NCBI GenBank assembly: GCA_945868745.1
Contig: CAMBMK010000004.1
Span: 1 to 60,326, forward strand
DNA from: an uncultured Bacteroidales bacterium
Lineage (GTDB): Bacteria > Bacteroidota > Bacteroidia > Bacteroidales > UBA932
Direction of reading: 5' to 3'
Length of the DNA: 60,326 nt
Numbering within the stretch: position 1 is the first letter of the stretch; each line of letters begins with the position of its first letter. The notes under the pieces are model-generated. The model had not been told where the DNA came from. It did no database searches and was given only the letters and a program-made list of their open reading frames with translations. Of the stretch, positions 23,188-37,000 are shown one piece after another. Made by a program: the position numbers and the translations under genes.

Positions 23188-25914
23188 ATGAAAAAATTTA
23201 TAAACAGACTTTCCGCAGGCGTCCTTCTTCTGGGAGCCTTCGCCTGCACCGAGCTGGAACATATGGAGTACGACGTCACCAACGCCGTGGCTCCGGTGCT
23301 CACCAATGTTGACGTGGCCAACGCCGAGCTTTCAGACGGCGCTGTGTTCGGAACGGTGGCTTTCCAGACAGCTGACTACGGCGTTCCTGCCGCTGTCAAA
23401 TACTTTGTATATGCTGCGGCCGACCCTGATTTCCAGACGGAAAAGGCTGTAGCCAACACCACTTCCAATTCTGTCGAGGTTGCCTGCAAGGATGTCAACA
23501 ACGTCCTGATTTCGGCAGGTGCCGAGGCCGGCGTGGAGACCAGCATCTACCTCCGCGTAAAGTCAGTGATGCAGAGCGAGTCCGGCAACATCGAAGGCGC
23601 AAGCTCTACCCTCATTTCCAACTCCCAGATGGTGGTTGTGACCCCTTACAACGCAGAGAAGGAGTATCCTTGCCTCTATGTGATCGGTTCCTACAACGGC
23701 TGGGCAACCGATGCCACACAGCAGCGCATCTTCAGCTTTGCCGAGGATGAGGTCAACTACAGCGGCGTGATCGGATTTGACGGAAAGGCCGGCGACGGCT
23801 GGAAGATCAAGAAGGGCATCGATGCTACCTGGCCTGGCGACGGCAACTGGGGTGTTGCAGAAAACGATACACAGGAAGCCGAGACCGGCGAGGCACAGCT
23901 CTACACCCACGACCAGGTGGTCGCACAGGGCGGCGGTGACTCAAAGGACATCAGACTCTACTCTGAAAAGAGCTACTATCTCTTCAAGTTCAATACTTCC
24001 ACCGGCAAGCTCAAGGTTGTCACCAAATTTGACCAGATGGGCTTGATCGGCCTTGCCGGAGACTGGGAAAACGACATCGTGATGGAGTTCAACAAGTCCA
24101 AGCAGATCTTCTGGGCTGACGTGCAGGTTGCAGATGCTACCGAGTTCAAGTTCAGGGCTGATGCAGCTTGGGGCTACAACCTGGGTGGCGACAAGGAAGC
24201 CCTCTCGCTCGGAGGCGGCAACATCGCCATTGAGCCTGGTAACTACCGTATCTATCTCAACATCAATGACCCTGACGCCATCAGGTGCGAGGTCAATGCC
24301 GACAAGTACGGTACCGAGGAAGGCGGAGAGGTAGAGCCGACACCGGAGCCTGAATTTACCGGATGGAGCATCATCGGCCTTATCAGCTGGGAGGAAGACA
24401 TCGATATGACCCAGAGCGGCGACTTCTTCGTTGCAAAGGGCGTAAGCATCGCTGCAGACAGCCAGTTCAAGTTCCGCAAGGCACACGGCTGGACCGAGAA
24501 TCTCGGAGCAGAGGGTGATGTCGAGCCTGCAGTAGTGGCTGTCGGAGAGCCTGTCAATGTGGTTGCTGGCGGCAAGAATATCTCAGTGGCCGAGGCCGGC
24601 GAGTATGACATCTATCTCAATCCTGATGCAGGTACCGTATCCATCATGAATGCTGGAGATGTACCTGCGGGAGTGGAGACCTGGGGAGTTGTAGGTACTG
24701 TCAACAACTGGGGCAATGCCCTTGAAGACGGCAGCAAGATGGCTGACCTTGTGATGGATATCGACGAGGCAACCGGACTTCTCGCCCGCAAGGGAATCGT
24801 CCTTACCGACAATGACGAGATCAAGGTGCGCTTCTGCAACGACTGGGCTGTCAACTACGGTCCTGCCGCTTCCCTCACAGTCGGAATGGCTACTCTTGCA
24901 AAGGCTGACGGCTCCAATATGAAGCCGGGTGCAGGTACCTATGACCTCTATTTCGACCTTGACAACACCCTCCTCTACCTTATGCCTGAAGGCGAAGCAC
25001 CTGTACGCTGGGGCGTGGTAGGTACCGTCAACGGATGGGGTGGAACCCCTGACCTCGGAATGTATTGGGATGCAGCCCTCGAGATGTATGTCCGCAAGGG
25101 TGTTGTCCTCACTGCCGACGATGAGGTGAAACTCCGTCAGAATTCCGATTGGCCTGTCAACAGGGGCGGTGCCGCAGTAGTCGGCGAGCCTGGTTTTGCA
25201 GTAACCAACGATGGCGCCAACATGAAGCCGGGTGAGGGTACATTCGACATCTATTACAAGCCTGCAGACGAGATTGTCTTCATCATGAATGAAGGCGAGG
25301 TCCCTGGCGGCGGTGTGCCTGTAGTCTATGCCGACTACATCCACTTACTCGGCGACATCAACAACTGGGCCTCTGGTGTGGACTTCCTTGCAAGCAAGGG
25401 CAGCGGCGTCTATGAAGGCTTTGCCTATATCGACGGGCAGTTCAAGTTCTGTGCAGAAGACGGGTCCACATGGTATGGCGCAGGTGCCGAGGCCGGTACT
25501 CTCTCCACAGACGGCGGCGCAGACAACATCAGCCTTGAAAGCGGCTACTATGCCCTCAAGGCCGATATTGAGAACCTTACATGGACTGCAACCCCTATCA
25601 CCAGGATCGGTATCATCGGACCTGCCTCTCCTAATGGATGGGATGAAGACATTGCCCTAACATACGATGCCGTGTCCAATACCTGGAAAGCTACATTGAC
25701 CCTCGAAGCAGACGAATTCAAGTTCCGTGCAAACGCGGCATGGGACTATAACTGGGGTAGTGAACAAGCTACTATTGAAACAATCCAGTCGGGAGTTGAA
25801 ACAGCCTGCATGAACGGTGGAATGAATTTCGCTCTCCCTGAGGGCGGTACGTTCGAAATCGTGCTCAAGGCCTTCTGTGACGGACATTCTTCCGTGACCG
25901 TTACCAAACTGTAA
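23188..25914 (+). CDS. Seven-module SusE/SusF-like starch-binding surface lipoprotein
   Basis: The 908-residue lipoprotein (lipobox GAFAC, C20, followed by acidic TELE, fitting the surface-export signal of Bacteroidota) has an N-terminal SusE Ig-like domain (about 21-155). Seven tandem SusE/F-type carbohydrate-binding modules follow, starting near residues 160, 283, 391, 497, 606, 714 and 803, about 105 residues each. Each opens with a strand such as LYVIGSYNGW, MGLIGLAGDWEND, WSIIGLISWEED, WGVVGTVNNWGN, WGVVGTVNGWGG, IHLLGDINNWAS or IGIIGPASPNGWDED and has an F-K-F-R / V-K-x-R strand with W-x-x-N-x-G after it. A PTPEPE linker is near 385. B. thetaiotaomicron SusE and SusF have two and three such modules, so this resembles a merged, expanded SusEF. 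Confidence 0.9.
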   Translation: MKKFINRLSAGVLLLGAFACTELEHMEYDVTNAVAPVLTNVDVANAELSDGAVFGTVAFQTADYGVPAAVKYFVYAAADPDFQTEKAVANTTSNSVEVACKDVNNVLISAGAEAGVETSIYLRVKSVMQSESGNIEGASSTLISNSQMVVVTPYNAEKEYPCLYVIGSYNGWATDATQQRIFSFAEDEVNYSGVIGFDGKAGDGWKIKKGIDATWPGDGNWGVAENDTQEAETGEAQLYTHDQVVAQGGGDSKDIRLYSEKSYYLFKFNTSTGKLKVVTKFDQMGLIGLAGDWENDIVMEFNKSKQIFWADVQVADATEFKFRADAAWGYNLGGDKEALSLGGGNIAIEPGNYRIYLNINDPDAIRCEVNADKYGTEEGGEVEPTPEPEFTGWSIIGLISWEEDIDMTQSGDFFVAKGVSIAADSQFKFRKAHGWTENLGAEGDVEPAVVAVGEPVNVVAGGKNISVAEAGEYDIYLNPDAGTVSIMNAGDVPAGVETWGVVGTVNNWGNALEDGSKMADLVMDIDEATGLLARKGIVLTDNDEIKVRFCNDWAVNYGPAASLTVGMATLAKADGSNMKPGAGTYDLYFDLDNTLLYLMPEGEAPVRWGVVGTVNGWGGTPDLGMYWDAALEMYVRKGVVLTADDEVKLRQNSDWPVNRGGAAVVGEPGFAVTNDGANMKPGEGTFDIYYKPADEIVFIMNEGEVPGGGVPVVYADYIHLLGDINNWASGVDFLASKGSGVYEGFAYIDGQFKFCAEDGSTWYGAGAEAGTLSTDGGADNISLESGYYALKADIENLTWTATPITRIGIIGPASPNGWDEDIALTYDAVSNTWKATLTLEADEFKFRANAAWDYNWGSEQATIETIQSGVETACMNGGMNFALPEGGTFEIVLKAFCDGHSSVTVTKL

Positions 25915-25922
25915 TTTTTTCG

Positions 25923-25957
25923 GACCGGAAGCCCTGACCGGCTTCCGGTCTGCCATT
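25923..25957 (+). terminator. Strong intercistronic hairpin after the SusE/F-like gene
   Basis: GACCGGAAGCC / GGCTTCCGGTC (25923-25933, 25940-25950) form a perfect 11-bp stem with a 6-base loop, followed by TGCCATTTTT. The U tract is broken, so it is probably a partial terminator or an mRNA-stability element that lowers expression of the downstream enzymes relative to the binding proteins. Confidence 0.6.
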
Positions 25958-25973
25958 TTTAATATTAATTGCA

Positions 25974-28250
25974 ATGCGTTTTTTGGATATTTTGGATAGT
26001 CTTAAACTATGTCTGACTGCTTCGGCGCTTTTGCTTGCAGTATCCTGCGGGACCTCCGACCCCGATGAGGGCGGAAATAAGGAAACTGCCTCGCTCGAAG
26101 TGGCTCCTATGGAAGTCTCGTTTGACGTGAAGGCTTCTTCAAGCTGGACGCTTACCGTCACCACCGATGCTTCGTGGACGGCAAAGAGTTCGGCTTCATG
26201 GGTAAAAGTCTCGCCTGCAAGCGGCACCGGAAAAGGTTTGCTCACCGTTTCGGCAGAGTCCAACGAAGGCTCTCCGGAGCGGAGCGCAACCGTGACGGTC
26301 GAGGCAGGCACTGCGGTAAAGACCGTGAGCGTGACGCAGAAGGGTGAAAATGTGCTGGTTGCCTCCCCTGACGGATTTGACGGGGTAAAGCGCGCCGGGA
26401 CCACATACCAGCTCCAGATCTATTCCTTTGCCGACAGCAACGGCGACGGAGTGGGTGATTTCCGCGGCATCATCGACCGTCTGGACTATCTCGACGGCCT
26501 CGGAGTGACTGCTCTCTGGCTGTCCCCGATCCATCCGGCGATGTCCTACCACGGCTATGACATCACCGACTACTACAGCGTCAACCCTCTCTACGGCACC
26601 GAATCCGACCTTAAGGAACTCATAGACAAGGCCCACGAAAAGGACATCGACATCTATCTCGACTATGTGCTCAACCATTGCGGAAAAGACCATCCGTGGT
26701 TCCTCGATGCAAAGAAAGATCCCGACAGTCCTTACCGCGACTATTTCATATTCTCGTCCAATCCTGCCGCAGACATAGCTGCAGGCAATATTGCGATGAT
26801 CCCAAAGGGCAGCAGTTTTGATGCCGGCCAGTGGTATTCCACCGGGGCGGGCGACATAGGCTACACCGGAAGGCTCCATTTCCTTGTGGACTGGTCCGGC
26901 AAGACCGTGACTGTCACGGAGACCGCGGCTGACGCACAGTCCTCCAACAGCGACACCTCCGTCAATATGTTCATCTACACCGGCAATCCGGGAGCCAACT
27001 ACAGGCTCTACAGGACCGGCGACAATCTCTATGAAATCACCATCGACGTCAATACCCCTTGGGGCTTCCTCGTGCGCACGTCCTCCACAAGCTGGGACGG
27101 TGGCACCAAGTGGGGAGGCCCGCAGGGCAGCGGCCCGATTGTGCTTGGAGAGCCTTTCAAGCTCAACAACACCACTGCCGCAGACATAATCTTCGGGGAG
27201 ACTGAGTATTACCACTCCCACATGTGGACCGACTGGTTTGTGGACTTCAACTACGGCCCGGCGTCCTCCTGCGGGGAGTCCCCGGCATTCAGGGACCTTG
27301 CCGCATCTGCCGACAAATGGATAGGGATGGGCGTTGACGGCCTCCGTCTCGATGCCGTGAAACATATCTACTGGAGCGAGAGAAGCGACGAAAACCCTAC
27401 CTTCCTCGACACCTGGTACCGCCACTGCAATGCCTCCTACAAGGCTGCGGGTCATACTGACGACATCTATATGGTGGGCGAGGTGTTCTCCGACGCGCCT
27501 TCTACATATTCCTACTACCGCGGTCTTCCGTCTGTGTTCGAGTTCAGCTTCTGGTGGAAGCTCAGCGAGGCGCTCAACAACGCCTCCGGCAAAAGCTTCC
27601 CTTCGGCCATCGTCAATTATCACAACAATTACCGCTCATACCGCGCGGACGCCGTCCCTGCCCTCAAACTGTCCAACCACGATGAGGACCGTGCCGCAAG
27701 CGTGCTCGGCAAATCCGCAGCCAAGATCAGGCAGGCCGCCGCAGTGCTCCTGACCGCCGAGGGCAAGCCGTTCATCTATCACGGCGAAGAACTCGGATAC
27801 TGGGGTACAAAGGAAAACGGCGACGAGTATGTCCGTACCCCTATTGCCTGGTCGAAGGACCTTTCCGACCTCTGCAGCAAGGGTGTAAGCGGCAAGGTGG
27901 ACAAGTCAATGGTCACTGCGGACATCTCCGTGGAGGCCCAGGGCGAGGACGAGGGCAGCCTCCTCAATGTGTACAGGACATTCTCACGCCTTCGCAACAC
28001 CTATCCGGCGCTCGCCACCGGCACGATGGACGCCTCGACCGGCATCGACGACAATGCAGTGGCTTCCTGGTATATGACCTCGACCGACGGGGGCAGGATG
28101 CTCGTTGTCCACAATTTCTCCTCAGGCAAGGTGCGTGTGGCCGTTAAGGACGATATGTCCTCTCCTGTGGCAGTCCTCGGCACTGCTGCGACCGACGGCG
28201 GCAATCTCACGCTCGGCGGCAACTCTTCCGTAGTATTCAAACTCAAATAA
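25974..28250 (+). CDS. susG: SusG-like GH13 alpha-amylase with N-terminal BACON domain
   Basis: The 758-residue lipoprotein (LLLAVSC, C25) has a BACON domain (about 40-128: ASSSWTLTVTTDASWTAKSS ... VTQKG) and a GH13 amylase from about 140. Catalytic residues are in GVDGLRLDAVKH (nucleophile D460), YMVGEVFSD (acid/base E503) and LSNHDEDR (D570). Region I is DYVLNHCGKDH. A long insert in the B domain (about 265-400), including RLHFLVDWSGKTVTVTE and ANYRLYRTGDNLYEI, matches the place where SusG carries its CBM58 starch-binding module. It is the presumed surface endo-amylase that feeds SusCD. B. thetaiotaomicron SusG has no BACON domain, so the fusion is unusual. Start ATG 25974. Confidence 0.9.
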   Translation: MRFLDILDSLKLCLTASALLLAVSCGTSDPDEGGNKETASLEVAPMEVSFDVKASSSWTLTVTTDASWTAKSSASWVKVSPASGTGKGLLTVSAESNEGSPERSATVTVEAGTAVKTVSVTQKGENVLVASPDGFDGVKRAGTTYQLQIYSFADSNGDGVGDFRGIIDRLDYLDGLGVTALWLSPIHPAMSYHGYDITDYYSVNPLYGTESDLKELIDKAHEKDIDIYLDYVLNHCGKDHPWFLDAKKDPDSPYRDYFIFSSNPAADIAAGNIAMIPKGSSFDAGQWYSTGAGDIGYTGRLHFLVDWSGKTVTVTETAADAQSSNSDTSVNMFIYTGNPGANYRLYRTGDNLYEITIDVNTPWGFLVRTSSTSWDGGTKWGGPQGSGPIVLGEPFKLNNTTAADIIFGETEYYHSHMWTDWFVDFNYGPASSCGESPAFRDLAASADKWIGMGVDGLRLDAVKHIYWSERSDENPTFLDTWYRHCNASYKAAGHTDDIYMVGEVFSDAPSTYSYYRGLPSVFEFSFWWKLSEALNNASGKSFPSAIVNYHNNYRSYRADAVPALKLSNHDEDRAASVLGKSAAKIRQAAAVLLTAEGKPFIYHGEELGYWGTKENGDEYVRTPIAWSKDLSDLCSKGVSGKVDKSMVTADISVEAQGEDEGSLLNVYRTFSRLRNTYPALATGTMDASTGIDDNAVASWYMTSTDGGRMLVVHNFSSGKVRVAVKDDMSSPVAVLGTAATDGGNLTLGGNSSVVFKLK

Positions 28251-28272
28251 AAATACCGATAAACTATCCGTT

Positions 28273-29625
28273 ATGAGAAAGATATCATCAATATTGGCTG
28301 CCGCCCTGCTTCTTCTTGCGGCGTGCGGCCCAAAGGAAAAGACCGCAGAGCGCGGACTCCATCCTGACTGGACCTACAACAGCGTGGTCTATGAAGTCAA
28401 TGTGCGCCAGTATTCCCCGGAGGGGACATTCGAGGGTGTGCGCAGGGAGCTCCCGAGACTCAAGGAGCTGGGCGTGGACGTCCTCTGGCTTATGCCTATG
28501 TACCGGATAGGCGAGGAGGAGCGCAAGGGTACCCTCGGCTCCTACTATGCAATCTCCGACTACACAAAGGTCAATCCTGAGTTCGGCACGATGGAGGATT
28601 TCCAGGCACTTCTCGACGAGGCCCATTCCCTCGGCCTGAAGGTCATCCTCGACTGGGTTGCCAACCAGACGGCCCCGGACCATGTCTGGATGACCACCCG
28701 TCCTGCAGACTATTACGAAAGGGATGAGCAGGGCAATGCCGTCTATGAATACGACTGGACCGACACCCGCAGCCTCAACTATGAGAATGAGGCAGTATGG
28801 GCAGCCCAGGACAGCTGCATGCGTTTCTGGCTCGAAAAGGGAGTGGACGGATTCCGCTGCGATGCCGCCGGAGAGGTCCCTGCAAAGTTCTGGAAGGCCA
28901 TCCTTCCGCAGATGAAGAAGGACTATCCCGACATCTATCTCCTCGCCGAGGCCGAGAAGCCAGAGCTCACCGACCCTGCCGAGACTTTCGATGCCAACTA
29001 CGGATGGGAGCTCCACCATATCCTCAACGATGTGGCACAGGGCAAAAAGACAGTCGCCGACATCAAGGCCTGGGTGGAAAAGGCTGCGCAGACGGTCAAT
29101 CCTGCCGAATTCATTCTGATGTTCACCTCCAACCACGACGAGAACTCCTGGGCAGGTACCGAGTTTGAGCGTATGGGAGCTGCTGCAGAGGCCTGCCAGG
29201 TAATCTGCTTCACCCTTCCGAAGAGCCAGCCGCTTGTCTATACCGGCCAGGAAATCGGTCTTGACAGACGTCTCCAGTTCTTTGAGAAAGACCCGATTGG
29301 GGACTGGTCCGCCAATGCGCATACCGAGTTTTTCAGGAAGCTCATCGCGATGCGCCACGACAATGCAGGAGCGCTTTCTGCTGGCGAGAGGGGCGGAGAA
29401 ATCGTATATCTCGACGGTGTCCCTGAAAGTGTGCTTGCATTTTCGCGCGAGGCACAGGGCAACAAGGTCATTGTCCTTGCCAACATGTCGGCCGGGCCTG
29501 CGGAGCTCTCCCTTGACCTCGGTGCTTCCTTCACCGACGCATTCTCTTCTGAGGCCTGCGGACCGGAGTATAAAGTCACCCTCGAACCGTGGGGCTACAG
29601 AGTCCTTGCGGCCAAAAACCTCTGA
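28273..29625 (+). CDS. GH13 alpha-amylase-family lipoprotein
   Basis: The 450-residue lipoprotein (LLLLAAC, C18, then GPKEKT) has a compact GH13 barrel: VNVRQYSPEGTF at the N-terminus, region I DWVANQTAPDH, nucleophile D197 in GVDGFRCDAAGEVP, acid/base E226 in LLAEAEKPEL, and third acid D289 in TSNHDENSWAG. The short loops and absence of extra domains suggest action on short maltooligosaccharides rather than polymer. No counterpart exists in the classic eight-gene Sus cluster. It lies 22 bases after the susG-like gene and 2 bases before the next one. Confidence 0.9.
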   Translation: MRKISSILAAALLLLAACGPKEKTAERGLHPDWTYNSVVYEVNVRQYSPEGTFEGVRRELPRLKELGVDVLWLMPMYRIGEEERKGTLGSYYAISDYTKVNPEFGTMEDFQALLDEAHSLGLKVILDWVANQTAPDHVWMTTRPADYYERDEQGNAVYEYDWTDTRSLNYENEAVWAAQDSCMRFWLEKGVDGFRCDAAGEVPAKFWKAILPQMKKDYPDIYLLAEAEKPELTDPAETFDANYGWELHHILNDVAQGKKTVADIKAWVEKAAQTVNPAEFILMFTSNHDENSWAGTEFERMGAAAEACQVICFTLPKSQPLVYTGQEIGLDRRLQFFEKDPIGDWSANAHTEFFRKLIAMRHDNAGALSAGERGGEIVYLDGVPESVLAFSREAQGNKVIVLANMSAGPAELSLDLGASFTDAFSSEACGPEYKVTLEPWGYRVLAAKNL

Positions 29626-29627
29626 TT

Positions 29628-33916
<4,289 letters not shown>

Positions 33917-33941
33917 TAATTATTGTTGGTTTGGAAAGGGG

Positions 33942-33972
33942 GGCGGTCCAGCCGGGCTGCCTTCTTTTTTTT
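33942..33972 (+). terminator. Rho-independent terminator ending the starch locus
   Basis: GGCGGTCC-AGCC-GGGCTGCC forms an 8-bp RNA stem with two G-U pairs and a 4-base loop. It runs into a pyrimidine tract with eight consecutive T (33965-33972). Confidence 0.8.
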
Positions 33973-34016
33973 GGATTCCGCAGTATCCCCCGGTCTGTTA
34001 ATAATTCATTACATTA

Positions 34017-34047
34017 TTGAAAAAAAACGTAAGAAAAAGTATATTTG
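34017..34047 (+). promoter_or_regulatory. Promoter of the second outer-membrane locus
   Basis: TATATTTG (34040-34047) followed by C is an exact -7 box. TTG at 34017 is spaced 23 bases, slightly short. It is 43 bases upstream of ATG 34091 and directly after the previous locus terminator. Confidence 0.65.
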
Positions 34048-34090
34048 CAATTACAGAAACAAACACCAACAATCTTAAAACTCATATAGT

Positions 34091-37000
34091 ATGAAATTCA
34101 GATCATTATTTCTATCAGCAATGTCTCTGCTTGCGGTGACTGCCCTTTCGACAGCGTGCACCGAAGAAAAGGACGAGCCCGCAGGGGCCCCTTCGATAGA
34201 GCTGAGCGCTGCATCCCTCGACTTTGATATTGAAGTCGGGACAAAGACAGTTACCGTGACCGCCAACCGCGACTGGAAGGTGACCATCCCTTCAGACGCC
34301 ACCTGGCTGACCGTAGATCCGAAGAGCGGCACGGCTTCTTCAGACCCTGTGGAAGTGAAGGTGTCAGTTCTTGAAAACACCGGACTTGACCGTGAGACCT
34401 CACTGGTGTTCTCAATCGGTTTCGATGAGAGAAAGCTCAATATAAAGCAGCTTGGCGGTAGTGGCTCTCCTGAAGACCTTATCGTTTACTACAACGATTT
34501 CGACAAGGAGGAATCCACCAAGATCTACGGTTCTTCCAAAAGCTCCTGGCCTTTCCTCGACCAGTTTGAAGGCTGGAAGAACGCTACAGGTACAGGCGCA
34601 GGCAGCGAGACTTACGAATTCCGTGGCATCAGCGCAAGAAACAACTCCAATTCCAATGGAGATTATTCCGATTATAAGGGTTCAGGCCTCAACAACCTTT
34701 TCTTCGGTACTAATGCATATTTTATCGTAAAAAACATCTCTCTTGGCGAAAGTACCGACCTCGCACTTTCTTTCGGTACTGAAAAATATGAGGGTAGCGA
34801 AGCCGACAACATCTTCCAGAACAAAGAATTCCATATCTATCTCAGTGCAGATGCCGAGAATTGGGTGGAGTTTACCGGATATGAGTTTGCAGGCGGACAG
34901 ACCGGAGGCAGATGGAATATTGCAAATGCTTCGCTTTCGGTTCCTGCCGGCACCGAGACACTTTCCGTATGCTTCAAGACCGATGTTGCGAGCGTTTACC
35001 GTCTTGATGACCTCAGGTTCACCGTTGCCGAGAAAGCCGGCACTGCAGTTGACTTCTCTGCTGCTGCTCCGCTTGACTTCCTTGAAGAAGAAGGAGGGTC
35101 AGATGACAAGCCTGAGGTAGGCAATGCAATATATTTCAACAACTTCGACAAGGAAGAATCTACCAAGACCTACGGTCCTTCCAACAACTCATGGCCTTTC
35201 CTCGACCAGTTCGAAGGCTGGAAGAACGAGCAGGGTACCGGCGTTGCGGACGTCTCCTACGGCTACAGCGCTACAAGCTTAAGGAGCAACTCAAATTCCG
35301 ACGGTGAATATTCCGACTACAGTGGTTCCGGCCTCAACAACCTTTTCTTCGGTACCGATGCATATTTCCATGTAAGCTGCATCAACCTTTCGGGTTCAAC
35401 CAATCTTGAGCTCTCTTTCGGTACTGAAAAGTACTCTGATAGCGGCAATATCTTCCTCAACTCCGAATTCCACATCTATCTCAGTGCAGATGCCGAGAAT
35501 TGGGTGGAGTTTACCGGATATGAGTTTGCCGGCGGAGAAACCCAGGGAAGGTGGAACGTGGCAAGCGGTACATTTACAGTTCCAGCAGGAGTGGATAATC
35601 TTTCAATCTGCTTCAAGACCGATGTTGCCAGTGCTTACCGTATGGACGACCTCAGGCTTGCTCCTTGCGAGTCGGAAGGCACTCCGGTTGACTTCTCTTC
35701 CGCTGCTCCGCTTGACTTCCTCCCTTCAGCAGGCGGTGACGACCCTGTTGAAGAACTCCCGGGAGCGGAAGGCAATGGTACTGTTGAATCTCCATACAAT
35801 ATTGCAGCTGCCCTCAATATCATCAATTCTGGCAATATCCCTGCAGAAGAAGTATATGTGAAAGGCAAGATTTCTTCTCTCGGCTCTTTCAGCTCGCAGC
35901 ATGGCAACTATACCTACAATCTTTCCGATGACGGTCAGGCCAAGAATGAGATTATGGTATACCGAGGCCTTTATTTCAACGGTGATTCCTTCACTTCCGA
36001 AGACCAGATAAAGGTTGGAGATGAAATCGTCCTCGTGGGCAAGCTTACCCTTTATAACTCCACTCCGGAGGTCAATACCGGCAGCAAGATCATATCCATC
36101 AACGGAGAAGTTCCCCAGGAGCCGGAAGCCCCTGCCGAAATGACTGTTGCAGAGTTCATCAGCGCTGAGACAGGCACCCAGGTGATCCTCAGTGGAATTG
36201 CTGTGGGAGTGTATGGAAAGGGCTTTATGCTCAGCGACGGTACAGGCTATGCGCTTGTATATGAAAATGCCGCAAGCACTGCAGCGCTCGGCGACAAGGT
36301 GACCGTCACCGGCAAGAAGGATGCTTACGGCGGACTTCCTCAGGTTGCCAAACTCGACGGTTACACTCTTGTGGAGGTCGTAAGCAGCGGCAACGAATAT
36401 GCTCTTCCTGAGCCAAAGGTCCTGACTGGTGCAGAGGTTGATGCCTATACCAATACCGTGACCGAACTCGTTTCCTTCGAGGGCACCCTCTCCATATCAG
36501 GCAACTACTACAACGTCATCGTTGATGGTGCGACCAGGCAGGGAAGCATCCAGAATCCTGTTGCCGCGCTTGGCCTTGCAGAATTTGACGGCAAACCGGT
36601 GAAGGTCACAGGATTTGTCACCGCTGTCAACAACACCAAGTATCTCAATGTCCTTGCCGTTTCAGTAGAGGTATCTTCCAAACCTTTCTTCAGTGTCTCC
36701 GTGACAGAACTGAAGGCTGCGGCTTCCGATACCGAGGCCTCATTCGATATCACATCCAATGTTGACTGGACCGTAGTTACCGACAATCCGGCTTACACCG
36801 TGGAGCCTGCTTCCGGAAATGGCGATGCCACCGTCACTGTCAAGTTTGCCGAGAATGCCGGCGAGACCGCTATGGTGGAGATTACAGTCGCCACAACCGC
36901 TGAGGTTGCCGAGCCTACCTACAAATTTGTGCTTACCCACAGCGGGGCCGATGTCATTCCGAGTGTAGTACTCACATTCCCGACGGATAACCAGACCGAA

